A stretch of DNA of 64,000 nt from NCBI GenBank assembly GCA_030544235.1, contig CM060478.1, forward strand, positions 26,343,227 through 26,407,226, written 5' to 3'. Shown piece by piece: positions 1 through 12,040 of this stretch; position 1 is the stretch's first letter; the number at the start of each line of letters is the position of its first letter. The DNA comes from Lepturacanthus savala. Lineage: Eukaryota > Chordata > Actinopteri > Scombriformes > Trichiuridae. Made by a program: the position numbers and the translations under genes. The notes below the pieces were generated by a model. That model was not told where the DNA came from. It ran no database searches and saw nothing but the letters and a program-made list of their open reading frames with translations.

Positions 1-1975
<1,975 letters not shown>

Positions 1976-1977
1976 AC

Positions 1978-2114
1978 GTGTACTCGTGCACCGCCTGGTC
2001 CTCCCCCCCGGGCTCGGGCCGGTGCTCCGGGGCCGGGGGAAGGTGCGTGGACAGCAGGTAGAGGTACACGGTGGCCGCCGCCACGATGGCAACAAGTCCC
2101 GCTAAGGAGCGCAT
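1978..2114 (-). CDS. First coding exon of an unidentified signal-anchor (type II membrane or secretory) protein; partial
   Basis: Seen: reading the minus strand from the ATG at 2114-2112 gives 45 codons plus two bases, ending in a consensus donor (AC|GTGAGT, exon end at 1978). The start is the first ATG in a CpG-rich block. Residues 4-22 (LAGLVAIVAAATVYLYLLS) form one hydrophobic segment after MRS, followed by a proline/glutamate-rich stretch (residues 26-39), as in a Golgi or lysosomal type II signal anchor with a stem. The exon ends in phase 2, and the remaining exons lie to the left, outside the window; I found no continuation between 1 and 1977. Inference: a luminal enzyme such as a hydrolase or glycosyltransferase is plausible, but the family cannot be named from 45 residues. 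A GTCACGTGAC element about 200 bp upstream hints at lysosome-type regulation. The exon and splice donor look sound; the function is unknown. Confidence 0.7.
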
Positions 2115-2314
2115 GTTGCTCCCGCAGAAAGTCCCCGCACGCCGGCTGAGAGGTGTTTAAATCCGGCTGGATTTAAGAGGAGGAGGAGGGGGAGAACCGG
2201 ACGAAAGTCGACGTGTTGCGGCTCCGTTGGACGACACCGATCAGGAAGGGGGTCTCTGACCGGGGAGCGGGCGATTAATGACGGGGACATTCTGGGCTGC
2301 GGGTCGGCGGACGG

Positions 2315-2324
2315 GTCACGTGAC
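2315..2324. promoter_or_regulatory. Perfect GTCACGTGAC palindrome (CLEAR/E-box type)
   Basis: The ten bases match the CLEAR consensus exactly and are self-complementary. They sit about 200 bp upstream of the start codon at 2114, inside the CpG-rich block, where such sites act in lysosomal and autophagy gene promoters. A second CACGTG core lies at 1975-1980, overlapping the exon-1 splice donor. USF or MYC-type factors could bind as well. Confidence 0.5.
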
Positions 2325-2496
2325 AACCGGCGACCAACAAGTTTCTCCAGACTGGTGGAAAGCACTTTGTGTGTTGATGTTCGGCATGTTTGATCCACTT
2401 TCTGTTTTACTCTCACACGGTCACTTGTTACAAATTTTCACATTTTCTACACTAAACACTAAACTCCTGTGCTGTTTATGCGCTTACACAACCAGG

Positions 2497-2510
2497 CCGC
2501 TAGAGGGCGG
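2497..2510 (+). promoter_or_regulatory. CTCF-like core motif (CCGCTAGAGGGCGG)
   Basis: The sequence fits the vertebrate CTCF core CCRSYAGRKGGC at every position. It lies about 390 bp upstream of the signal-anchor gene's ATG, a common position for promoter-proximal insulators. It was assigned by eye only. Confidence 0.45.
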
Positions 2511-2647
2511 CGTGGTGAGGGACACGAGGAGTTCACGAGCCACTGACCTGTCTGACCAATCACTGTCAAGAAATGATAAATCACACCTGGACGAAAATAC
2601 ATATGAACTTATGATATCAGGTACAATATATCTTGAAATAAAAAATG

Positions 2648-2806
2648 GCATCCCTATAGTAAGTAAAGTGTTGCACTGAACATACGAGAAGCATAAATCT
2701 CCTGATAAGCCTTAATACTAGTGTTTTTCAAGGTTCAGTTAGTTCTTAGAAATAGTGTGTGTGTGTGTGTCAGTTGAACACACCATATCTTTATAAATGA
2801 AGATTC
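2648..2806 (+). repeat. Dispersed repeat, copy 1 (partner at 27478-27642)
   Basis: This segment (from ATAGTAAGTAAAGTG to CACCATATCTTTATAA) is repeated with few differences at 27478-27642 in the same orientation, including the phrase TAAATCTCCTGATAAGCC. Copy 1 has a (TG)n expansion at 2756-2770 where copy 2 has a short TGATATGATATGG tract. No coding content or recognisable ends are seen. A (AAT)n microsatellite follows at 2936-2973. Confidence 0.7.
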
Positions 2807-2930
2807 CTTTATTTCCTGTGTTTGAAACTGAATTTAAGAAGTATTTACTATTATGTGGCAAACACTGTTCAACTGTAAAACTGCTGAATGTATTTTGGAA
2901 TTTTAACAAAGTTGTTAAGAACTGAAACAA

Positions 2931-2935
<5 letters not shown>

Positions 2936-2973
<38 letters not shown>
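2936..2973. repeat. (AAT)n microsatellite
   Basis: About twelve AAT units in an otherwise AT-rich non-coding stretch. Confidence 0.9.
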
Positions 2974-2979
<6 letters not shown>

Positions 2980-3595
2980 CTATATTTAAAAAGCACCTTC
3001 TATACAGAAAAACAGCTCAAAATGCTTTTATATAGATATTAAAACATGTCTATACATAACCACTTTTTTGCATTTTTTTTGCTTTCTGGAGCTCCCCTGA
3101 GGCACATTGAGAACATGTTTCATTTTTATATTTTAAATTGCAAACATATCATTTTAGGAGGAATCAAAACTTAAAATAAAAAAAAATGCAAATAGGGCAC
3201 CTATAAGGGAAATATAAAAAGAACATTAGACCCATTTAAGATAGGTTGGGAAAATACAGAATATGTGCAGAAAAAGTACATTAAAATGGAATAATAAGTA
3301 AAACTAATAAATGCATATCAATGTGCATATCAATATCAGAAGTATCAGTTACGAGAAAGACATTGTTAGACTGAATGATTTTTATAGAAGTGGTTTAAAG
3401 CCAGGTGTATGGTGATGAGAATCTTCCAGATTCTTCCTGATTCTACAGTGGTTTGAGACTTGAGACCTGCCCTGTCATGGCTCTTTCTACAAAAATGCCT
3501 GAACTTACTTTTGCAGACACCAAAATCCTTTCAGTTGACCTAAATATGATGCTATTTTAAAATGACAAAATCAACTACATTCATCTGCACCTTTG

Positions 3596-3805
3596 TTTAA
3601 CCCCTCCTCCCCTCTCCATACCTGAACACTTCCTCTATATTCATCCATTCTCCTCCTTCAAACTCCCCCACGCCGCTGATATATCTGACCTCACCCAAAA
3701 ATCTAAGCCTAAGTCACCAACAGGCGTCCCCCATGGCTCTGTCATGGGTCCTTTCATGAATTACCTTACCTCCTTCCCCCTAGGCCATATCTTCCACAAA
3801 TTAAA
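3596..3805 (+). mobile_element. LINE reverse transcriptase remnant (CR1/L2/Rex1 type)
   Basis: Plus-strand translation near 3725-3785 gives GVPHGSVMGPF followed by LTSFPLGHIFHK, matching the well-known GVPQGSVLGP...LPLGHIF block just before the catalytic YADD motif in L2/CR1/Rex1-type retrotransposons. The reading frame ends at a stop soon after 3805, and the YADD motif itself is missing. This is a short, dead 5'- and 3'-truncated copy. Confidence 0.55.
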
Positions 3806-4315
3806 AAAATCACCTTAATTATATTTTCAATAAATAAAGAATGTCCTTGCAAGGATAAAACAAATTGTAGGTATCTAATGTGCTAATGCAGTGCAATGTT
3901 TTTTGTTTTTAACAATTTATTTAACCACCAAGTTCAAGGAACTGTCACTTTGATCATACATGGAAGTGGCGCTGTATAGTTTCCACTCTACACGTTCTCT
4001 GCACTGTATGCCAATGGTTTAGTTTTATGTATTTATGTTTGAAAACATCACAGTATGGAAACAATGAGGCTGATCAACATAATTAGAGATGTTAATCAAT
4101 TTAGTTTTGCCTGATTTATTTATTATATAATTATAAGTGGATAGGATAAACTAAAGATAAGCTGTCCACTGTCAAAGAAATAAGTGTTCTTAAATTGCAT
4201 CAAGCAATTTAATAATATTATCTCAATGCAGGTTCCATCCAAATCACACTTTTTAATCTGCACCCTTTTCAAACACAAATCATCACTCAACACAGGGAGA
4301 GGCCTCATTGTTTTC

Positions 4316-4321
4316 TTTATT
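4316..4321 (-). terminator. Polyadenylation signal AATAAA of the acidic-peptide gene
   Basis: Canonical AATAAA on the minus strand, about 50 nt downstream of the TGA stop at 4372-4370. Cleavage is expected near 4295-4305. It closes the gene model neatly. Confidence 0.65.
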
Positions 4322-4369
4322 AATCCAACAACATATGGTCCTGCTTAGGAATTCTGTTTCCCTTCGCTC

Positions 4370-5561
4370 TCACTTAGTATCAGCCTTTTCTGCAAAAGAA
4401 ATTGTAAATATTTAGTGACACAAATAGTACAGAACTGATAACAAAATGAGCATCGTGTGGCTTGACCTGCTTCAGCCCTATAATTTAAAATGCTCGTATT
4501 TAAAGCGCAATTCTAAATGATGTCATCTCATAAAGTAATTTGTCAGATAGCCTACGGTATTTAATCATTTAAGTATGATATGTGAACACTTACAGCGACT
4601 TGAAACTTGCCTAAAGGACTGTTTCGCATTGTTTTTCAAATCTATCCTAAGGTTCAATGACAAATAACCTTTGGCAAGATGAGAAAGGCAAAAAAGTTTA
4701 AAATACAGTTTTAAGAACCATTCATCAGGTCTCTAAATATACATTGAGTATTCATGTTGGTTTCTTGTTATTTAAAAGTCCATTTGTATCTTTTTTTTTT
4801 TTAACCAAAATCATGAATTTGTGTGATTTTCTGACACAAAATGTCAAATGGTGTAACTGAATGATAAATTTTAAATATTTAGTCCATCTAATGTAAAACT
4901 TGTCGATAGCATGAGTTTTTAATTTTATAAAACCTTTTAAAGACAGCTAAACTATCTGGTACCAATTTTTTAGAGTAACACCATATGTTTTGCCACTGAC
5001 CCATAAACAGGTGGTGGATCAGCAAAATGTACTTTAAGTATCAGATAAATATCAAATAAATGTAATGCAGTGAAATTCTGAAGTAGCAACAAATGTAAAT
5101 ACCCAAGTATAGTACGAGTAAGTCCTAATTATACTGAAGTACAGTCCTTAGTTCCATTCTAAAAGAAGAATCAGGTGCCCATATGACCATTGACCTGTTT
5201 TTTTTGCTCTAATCCTTCCTCTTGCTCACACTGACATTAGTATAACATGAAGGATTTGTCAAATCCAAAATTCTAATAACAAAACCATCTGACCTTGATC
5301 CTCCTCTCCCTCGTCTGCTTCAAAGGGTTCTTCTGGCATTTCAGTAACACCCAGCTCTTCTAGAGCGTCTTCCTCTTCAAGAACTGGAAAGTTGGAACAC
5401 ATTAGATGTCAAATCCTACAGTTTTGGTCACACAAGTCTGCACAAGTCTTAGGAGACATTTAGACAACATGAGACACACCTTCGTCGTCTTCGTTTTCAG
5501 GGTCCGCCGCCTTCAGCCCGACCACCAGCACCAGCATCAGGAACACAAGCTGAGCTTTCAT
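4370..5561 (-). CDS. Small, extremely acidic secreted peptide (63 residues, three coding exons); family not recognised
   Basis: Seen: coding exons 5561-5480 (82 nt), 5383-5294 (90 nt) and 4389-4370 (20 nt) join in phase 1 at both junctions, with GT-AG borders (donors GTGTGT and GTCAGA; acceptors CTTTCCAG and CTTTTGCAG), giving 192 nt to a TGA. Residues 1-19 (MKAQLVFLMLVLVVGLKAA) are a textbook signal peptide. The predicted mature chain of about 44 residues has 23 Asp/Glu, only two Lys and no Cys, for example residues 29-31 EEE and 53-55 EED. A non-coding exon 1 with a TATA box (5690-5774) and an AATAAA (4316) complete the unit. The layout (UTR-only exon, signal-peptide exon, acidic exon) recalls secretory calcium-binding phosphoproteins, but those use phase-0 introns, so this is probably a different family. 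Ca2+ binding or a propeptide/buffer role is inference only. A lncRNA is unlikely given the intact signal peptide and splicing. Confidence 0.72.
4712..4995 (+). repeat. Dispersed repeat family R1, copy in intron 3 of the acidic-peptide gene
   Basis: The block GGTTTCTTGTTATTTAAAAG ... poly(T) ... ATTTTGTGTCAAATGGTGTAA ... ACTATCTGGTACCA recurs at 5966-6235 (same orientation) and, inverted, at 44098-44320. The ends are not clear; no coding content is seen. The two nearby copies bracket exons 1-3 of the acidic-peptide gene. Confidence 0.7.
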
Positions 5562-5689
5562 TTTCTACAGAGGGATCAGAGGAAAAGTCAGCATCACTGC
5601 AATCTGCTGCCTTTTGATTTGTGATAAAGATTAACAATCCTTTTAAATAGTCAGGAAAAGATGAAAAGAGACCTTAAAAATTAACTCAC

Positions 5690-5745
5690 CTTGGCTTTTA
5701 AACTCACCAGCAGTGGTTTGTAATTGTGAAGTTTGAGGTTTATGG
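5690..5745 (-). other. Non-coding first exon of the acidic-peptide gene, with two alternative splice donors
   Basis: On the minus strand the region downstream of the TATA box reads as a short 5' UTR exon that can end at 5708 (CTGCTG|GTGAGT) or at 5690 (CCAAG|GTGAGT). Both donors are strong consensus sites 18 nt apart. The acceptor for exon 2 is CCCTCTGTAG at 5565-5574, three bases before the ATG. The start of transcription is inferred at about 5735-5745. Confidence 0.6.
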
Positions 5746-5765
5746 TGCGTCTGAGCTGCTGCTGA

Positions 5766-5773
5766 CTTATATA
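5766..5773 (-). promoter_or_regulatory. TATA box (TATATAAG) of the acidic-peptide gene
   Basis: TATATAAG on the minus strand lies about 60 nt upstream of the first splice donor and about 205 nt upstream of the ATG. A TATA-driven promoter suggests strong tissue-specific expression, common for secreted-peptide genes. Confidence 0.6.
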
Positions 5774-5965
5774 GCAGAATAACAGGCTTTAGGCGGGGCC
5801 TGGTTAAAGAATCTGAACAATCTCACCTGTTCAGTTTCAGGATGATTAGATCCAAAAGGTGATGACACGCACAGAGTGTGCTAACAAAGCACAATTAAAG
5901 GTAAAGAAAACAAAAATATTTTAAAATTAAGTTTTATTCAACATTCATCAACTCTATAAATTTAC

Positions 5966-6235
5966 ATTTTTTGTTCATTTTGGTTTCTTGTTATTTAAAA
6001 GCCCATCTGTATCTTTTTTTTTTTTTTTTTTTACAAAATCATGATTTTGTGCAATCTTTTGACACAAAATGGTGTAACCAAGAAAGAATGCTACATTTAA
6101 AATATATAATCCACCTAGAATATAAAACTAGTTGATAACTTGTGTTTTTAATTGCGTAAAACCTTTTTAAGGGAGTTAAACTATCTAGTACCAAGTTATT
6201 AGGTTACACCACATGACAGTTTTGTCATTGACCCA
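5966..6235 (+). repeat. Dispersed repeat family R1, copy upstream of the acidic-peptide promoter
   Basis: Same order of blocks as the copy at 4712-4995 (GGTTTCTTGTTATTTAAAAG, long T run, GACACAAAATGGTGTAA, ACTATCTAGTACCAA), diverged by scattered substitutions. It starts about 190 bp upstream of the TATA box. Confidence 0.7.
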
Positions 6236-6239
6236 TATA

Positions 6240-7150
6240 TGGAATTGAACTGAATCTTTGTTTCCCATGTGATGAAGCAGAATTCAATAGAAAATTAATA
6301 CGAGGCAGTTTGTACACTTTGGAGAATTTTAAAATGTATTTTTATGTATATTTTGCCTTTGTTTTATCCCTTCTTTTAAACTGCTTTAATAAGAATTATT
6401 TGTGAAAATTTATGTATTTAAAGTTACAGAATGTATTATAAGTATTATACAGTCATCATAAAATCATAAATATTTGGTTTTAAATTCTTTGCAGTCAGCA
6501 ACATGAACGTCTTCAGCCTCAGCAGCTCTCACAAATTCTTTATAAACATTACTTTTCTAATTCAGATAATTTGAATATTTTTGACTTGTAACTTCATACA
6601 TTTATTATACTTTAATATGCAGCTTTATAGTCTCTCTTCTGCTTGCTGCGTTCATTTCTATGCTGTCATCCCTCTGTATTCCTCTGAGTGGAACAGTGAA
6701 CCTGTTTGAGGTTTTAGACTGTGATGAAAATAAGTTTTTATTGCAAATGTAGGCTGTCGTCACATGAGTTCATGACTATCAATATATCTAATTAAATACT
6801 ATTTGAAGAGATTTCCAGACAGTGCACTGAAACAGGAGCTGCTTATTATCAAAGATCTATAATTCTGGTATTTGGGTCAGCTGACCTATTGTATTTCTTT
6901 TTGTGTGCCTACAAAACCGGTTCAGAGAAATGACAATACATACCTGCCCTAAAGGGCAATTTCACAGTTTTTCAAGTTGGTCTTAAAAGAACAGTCAGGT
7001 GGCCAAAATGATAATTGAAATCATTTTTAGTTTTTTTCTTCACTGTCACCATTCCTCCTGTCCCTTCAGATCCATTCAGAATGCACTTTACAGAGTAATT
7101 GATGGGGGAGTAAAATCCTCCTTTAGAGTCCTCCTTTTGTGCAAAAATGT
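6240..7150. other. No gene seen; AT-rich intergenic DNA
   Basis: No splice-bounded exon, RNA gene or clear element is recognisable here; open frames are short and lack coding character. Confidence 0.6.
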
Positions 7151-7152
7151 AG

Positions 7153-7525
7153 GGTGATATCAGGTAAATGGGGCCACCTTTTGGTAAATCACTCTGGAAA
7201 ATAATAGCTGTAATAATTCTGATCATTTTATGTTGGAATTATGTGATACAATATAATTTTATCACTTTTTTTCCATTAGTGGTTTCAGGTAAAATGGGTT
7301 TAGTTACATTTATCATACCAGGGTTCTACCATGTTTAGTCTAGATTTGAAGTATTGTCTCACCACCATAGAAATCATAAACCAATTAAATCACCATAGAA
7401 ACCATAAACAAAATCACCTGTTACTAGTCAACCACACTTTAAATCCTTGAAAGTCATTGGCTCTAATTTCCAGAGGGACTGGGATCCCCAAACCTAAAAT
7501 GGTCCGCTTTACCTGATCACCTTAT
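7153..7525 (+). mobile_element. MITE family M-A (TIR GGGTGATATCAGG), copy 1
   Basis: Begins TAGGGTGATATCAGGTAAAT and ends TTTACCTGATCACC, an imperfect terminal inverted repeat. Internal landmarks shared with other copies are GGTAAATCAC, GTTGGAATTATGTGAT, GAAACCATAAA, CACCTGTTACTAGTCAACCA and CTCTAATTTCCAGAGGGACT. Non-autonomous; no transposase reading frame. Other copies lie at 8808-8990, 16010-16094, 27780-28243, 60440-60712 and 62884-63593. Confidence 0.7.
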
Positions 7526-8330
7526 TTAAAAGTAGATATCTTCTATAGTGAGAGCTGTTTTACTCCCTCTTTTTGTTACTCTAATTCCACCACAGCTCAA
7601 TAGGAAAACACTTTTAAGAAATATGCTAAAAGAGGGAATTTAATGCTGAAACGACTGTAAATGTCAGACCAGGACTTAAAAGAGGACTCAGGTGCAGAGT
7701 TGTCAGCAAGTCTTTTTATTATAAAACCTCTCAACAGAGTGGAAATTAAACAGGCTATAAAACCTTAGCTAGAGAGGCCTAGGCTAGACAGAAGAAAATA
7801 TAAACACTCTAGAGGAGGAAAACATTAATTGAAAACACTCCAGTAAGAGGAACACCTAACTACTCCATACTAGAAGTAAAACAAAGATTTTTAATTCCTT
7901 AATTTTACCTGTCTCAGTTGGGGAGAAAAAAAAACAAGTTGAAATTCATCTTTCATCACAAACTTGTTCTAAATACCCTGGAGCTAATAATTAGCGTTGA
8001 CCTGACCACACACACCTCAAAGATAATAGCTAAATATTTGACTTTTCAAGTTTTGCCACATTGTCAATGACGGTTTTTGGACTCAAACTGTCAAACAGAA
8101 GTTTGTGTTTCATGGTGAAAAATACCATGAGTGAGTTAGGAGGAAGAGCTTTGTATACAGCACAAAGAGGCAGCCGGTGCTGACAAAATCAATCAAAGAT
8201 AATTTGATGTGGCAGAAACATGTTTTTTTCCAGTCGTTCTTTCACACCTTGCAAAAAATGAAGTGTTTTCAGGTGAAAAGATCTTCTATTTGGTACAATT
8301 AGTCCAATATCGAGTAGAATCTTGAATTAA

Positions 8331-8532
8331 CCCTTATAGCATCTTCATTGATTTGTTACACAGGGGGTATTGAATTTTATTAGAAATGTAACCTTCCCAG
8401 GTCAGTTTACACAACATCTATCTGAAGAACATATTAATCCTACATATATAGACTGACAAAAAAATATTTGTGTAATTTTTCTTAAGCGAAAAACTGAAAA
8501 TGGGTCCCACAGACTCAAAGACCTTATAAGGA
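8331..8532 (+). mobile_element. piggyBac-like MITE family PB2 (TIR CCCTTATA), short copy
   Basis: TTAA at 8327-8330 is followed by CCCTTATAGCATCTTC, and the right end is CCTTATAAGG followed by a degenerate TTAT. The shared internal phrase GGTCCCACAGAC(T/C)CAAAGACCTTAT links it to the copies at 47374-47822 and 54333-54839. It is internally deleted relative to them. Confidence 0.65.
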
Positions 8533-8807
8533 TTATCTTACTCCACTGGCAGATAATACCGGTACATCTTTTTTTTTCTTTATTTTTTCTTTTTTTTTTT
8601 TAAAGAAAATGTTAGTTAAAACAAGGCCAAATTGATGCAAATCAGAAAAAAATCTTGAAATAAGCTAAATTATCTGCCAGGAGAATAACATATTTCAAAG
8701 TTGGACTAATTATACCAAAAACAAAATATTTTCACCTGCTATGATTTTAGTTTCTGCAACGTGACTGCGTCATTCCTTAGAGTTTAGCAAGTTTTACAAT
8801 TTCAAAC

Positions 8808-8990
8808 TTGTTCTTAAAGGGTGGGTTTCATAATAATTATTATTGTCCCATTGTGCATAAAGTGTCTGGTATTTTTGGTAAAAAATATCAGAAACATTCA
8901 ATATTTGTCATAAATATACATAAAAGGCATATTTGCTATTGTATTATTGTCACAAGCGATTCAGCAAAAAGTGGCCCAATTTACCCAGGA
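8808..8990 (-). mobile_element. MITE family M-A, degraded partial copy
   Basis: The inverted left part of the family is recognisable from AAAAGGCATATTTG...TTATTGTCACAAGCGATT...AAAAGTGGCCCAATTTACC. The termini are eroded. Confidence 0.45.
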
Positions 8991-10233
8991 GTCTGGAATT
9001 CGGAGGAACATTCTCTGTAAAACTCAAGAGACACAAACATTCATAGAGGGGGTGTGGTTGAACTTCATGCATAACTCTTACTAATAATGGCCTTATAACG
9101 GACAAGCATGACCTCATCTGTAGAATGGACTTCTCCTTTTTGTCTGTTTTTAATTTTCTCCTCTGGTTAAGAACAAAAAGTTCTCCTCTCTACTCTTGAA
9201 CATTTTCACCTTGGGAGCTCTCTGAAGGGCTAAAATGTTTTATCTTTACCACGATCTAGGAACCTTTGTGGTGGAAATCCTTAGAAAACATTTTGATTTT
9301 AAGAATCTTCTTGGAATTTAATGACAGGGAGGGACTCTTTTAGAAGCTTTATGAATACGGCCCCAGGAGTTTTCTGGCTGAATGTCATGTTGTTTGTTGT
9401 ATTACACCACTATGAAAGTGTTTGGTGTTTTGTTTCTACTTGTTTTTTTTCACACCACTACTATTCTAGCTGCTCAGTTTCACACCTCTTTTAATTGGCC
9501 TTGATAACAGTGTGGGCGGCAAGATTATATTGAGCATCAAACATTAATGTTATTTTCTTCAGAATTTTCATTAATTGCAACATAGCTCCTTTCTTTGGAA
9601 ATACTGGGCTCAGCAAACTTACAAACATCCATATTATGTCTTAATATAATAATAATAATAACTGTAGAGGTTTGGGTGAGATCTTGTTTTTGCAAAAAAA
9701 CAAAGAAAAAAAAGATTCCCAATGAACAGTTAAAAGTTTGTCTTCCTTCTAAGGCTCAAGATGTGAATTAAAGCATGATAATTTATGGTAGCCCCAATCA
9801 GACAGCTCTTAAAGTAACATTATGCAATTTTAACCAATATATCCATTGATGTACTTTGACACCAATGCATGCCCATGTTAGCTATGACTACTCACCTTCC
9901 TCCATTATGGAGAGGACTCCATCTCACAAGTGAATTGTAGTGAAGTCTAGATGTCTTATGGCTTATAACATCCTCACCCAGCAGCCATCTTGCCACAGAC
10001 AAACAGTCTGACCTGATGTATTAAATGTAAGTGAAGGTGAGTGATCTGAACAAACTCAAATACTCTGATCTCACTGAAAAGCTGACGGATTTACACACGG
10101 TTTGGTTTCTTACAAATGTTATCAACGTGGCTATAATTATATAGCTACATAATATGTATACTTATATAAGTGTGCAGTGTCATAACTACATCTCTGACAG
10201 TTATAACAAACCAAACGGTTATGTTTGTTATCC
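8991..10233. other. No gene seen; AT-rich intergenic DNA
   Basis: No exon is supported. The segment around 9805-9970 (AAAGTAACATTATGCAATTTTAACC onward) has the look of a fish MITE left end, but I could not find a matching right end. Confidence 0.5.
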
Positions 10234-10540
10234 CCAGACAAGAAGGTCACAGGTTCAACACCTGGGTCTGGGACCTTTCTGTGTGGAGTTTCATGTTCTC
10301 TCTGTATCTGGTGGGTTTTCTCCAGGTTCTCCAGCTTCCTCCCATAGTCCCAAAACATGCTGAGGTTAATTGGAGACTCTTAATCACCATAGGTGTGAGT
10401 GTGTGTGTGAATGGTGTGTGTGCTCCATGATAGGCTGATGACCATCTGGGGTGTATCCCTGCCTAATGTGCTGGCATTGGCTCCAACAGACCATGTGACC
10501 CTAATGAGGAATAAGCAGATATAGAAGATGAATGAATGAA
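10234..10540 (+). mobile_element. tRNA-derived SINE (DANA/Mermaid-like), 5'-truncated copy
   Basis: Contains the B-box-like AGGTTCAACACC, the conserved body (TGGGACCTTTCTGTGTGGAGTT, TTAATTGGAGACTCT, CATCTGGGGTGTATCCCTGCC) and the 3' end ACCCTAATGAGGAATAAGCAG ending in an (AATG)n tail. The A-box end is missing. Confidence 0.75.
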
Positions 10541-10544
10541 TTAA

Positions 10545-11744
10545 CTGAATTGTTTGTAGTTCAGGATGTTTTATCAGGAGCTGATTTATGCTCAGAGGTT
10601 TCTCTGAAACAAACAGTCCACTCAGATGTATAAGAGTTCAGATTTATTCATTCTTCTCTACTGAAGAACAATCTTTAACAAAATTTCTAATACATAAACA
10701 TAAAGAAACTTTAATAGATGCAGTTCCTAATATATACACATGTGTTAGACATTTACACAGCATTTACATGACTTACAGGGACCTACAAAAGTGATCAGAA
10801 AAATACTTCTCTTGAGTTTGACTAAAGGCGTCACACTGGATCTGTGTTTTAATGAACAAATACTGACAACTTCAATGATCTTTACATTTTACTTTTCCTC
10901 TAATTTAATAAAGCAGCTTATACAAACATAGCCAAGTAGACCCAGGTGATGATAAGATATTCTTCAGTGCCAGGATCACACTTTTACATGTATTTTTTTG
11001 TGTGCAACATTGTTGAATAGGTGTGAAAAACAAGCTGAATATCATACTGTAGCTTTGCAGCAGCCTCTGGTGGTGATAGTAAAACTGAGTTTGTGTTTAC
11101 AGGTTGGGATGATTTTGTGGTGTTTATATTTCCAACAACATACATGGAAATGTGTGTTCATCCATATAAAATGTAAATTCACTTCAGCTTAAAAGAGAGA
11201 CATGTGTGCACATTAGTGGGAGGATATAGTTGTTTTAGAAACAGAGTTATTTCATGATATTTTTTTTATTCTCTGTGTAATTCTGTTATATACTGTATTA
11301 TAAACAGCCTGCATTTATCATGAAAACACATCATCTACTTTATTGTAAATTAAATCATCACACAATGGCTTCTTTCTCTCTTTGAACAAAATGTCTTTTG
11401 AAACTAAAATGGAGCAAAAAGAGAAACACTTGAAAATGCTAAAAATAAAAACAGTGATACCACGAATACACCAAGTGCTTTATAAAACTAACAACTTGCT
11501 TTGATTATTAGCGTTTTTTGCACTTTTTAAAGAAAAGTTGGATGAAAATGAGACGTATGGGAAGAAACAGTAGAGAGGAGGCAATAATATCAGGTCTGAA
11601 CATGACTTCTGTGGACAAGAAGAAAAGTGTTGATCACGTAATGATCTATTGTCAGATATATGAAGCTGAAAGGAGACCTGATTCAGACAGATTACACGAT
11701 TAAGCCTCATTGAAATGTGAATGAAAACAGTTTTTGTTTAATTA
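10545..11744. other. No gene seen
   Basis: AT-rich DNA without supported exons. The short open frames here lack splice sites or recognisable domains. Confidence 0.55.
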
Positions 11745-12040
11745 CCTTAAAGGTGCAGTGTAGCATCTAACAGAACAGACTTGGCAGAATTAGAATATAA
11801 TATTCATGAATATGATTTAATTAGTATACCATTCAATACAAATAAGAATTGTTCTGTTTCCTGTGTTTCCTTACATTGAGTTGTTTTTATCTATATTGGG
11901 AGCCCAGAAAGAACAAATCAAATAAAGACTCGAGAAAAACTTTCACATTTTCATGCTTTCAAATTGTAGAACTCAGTTTGCTGCAATCTGAAACCTCACC
12001 AATAGATGCTACGACAAACTACACACTGCACCTGTAAGAA
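11745..12040. mobile_element. MITE with TIR AGGTGCAGTGTAG
   Basis: The left end TTAAAGGTGCAGTGTAGCAT and the right end CTACACACTGCACCTGTAAG are inverted repeats of about 15 bp around a 290-bp AT-rich core with no coding capacity. A related core (AACAGA..TTGGCAGAA..GGAATA) recurs at 19530-19645. Confidence 0.6.

Noticed and set aside
2278..2679. 133-codon plus-strand open frame starting in the CpG island
   Set aside because: It crosses promoter DNA of the opposite-strand gene, has no recognisable domain and runs into low-complexity AT-rich codons; GC-rich DNA often stays open by chance.
10137..10430. Three open frames in both strands around 10.2-10.4 kb
   Set aside because: They lie within a SINE copy and translate its conserved body.
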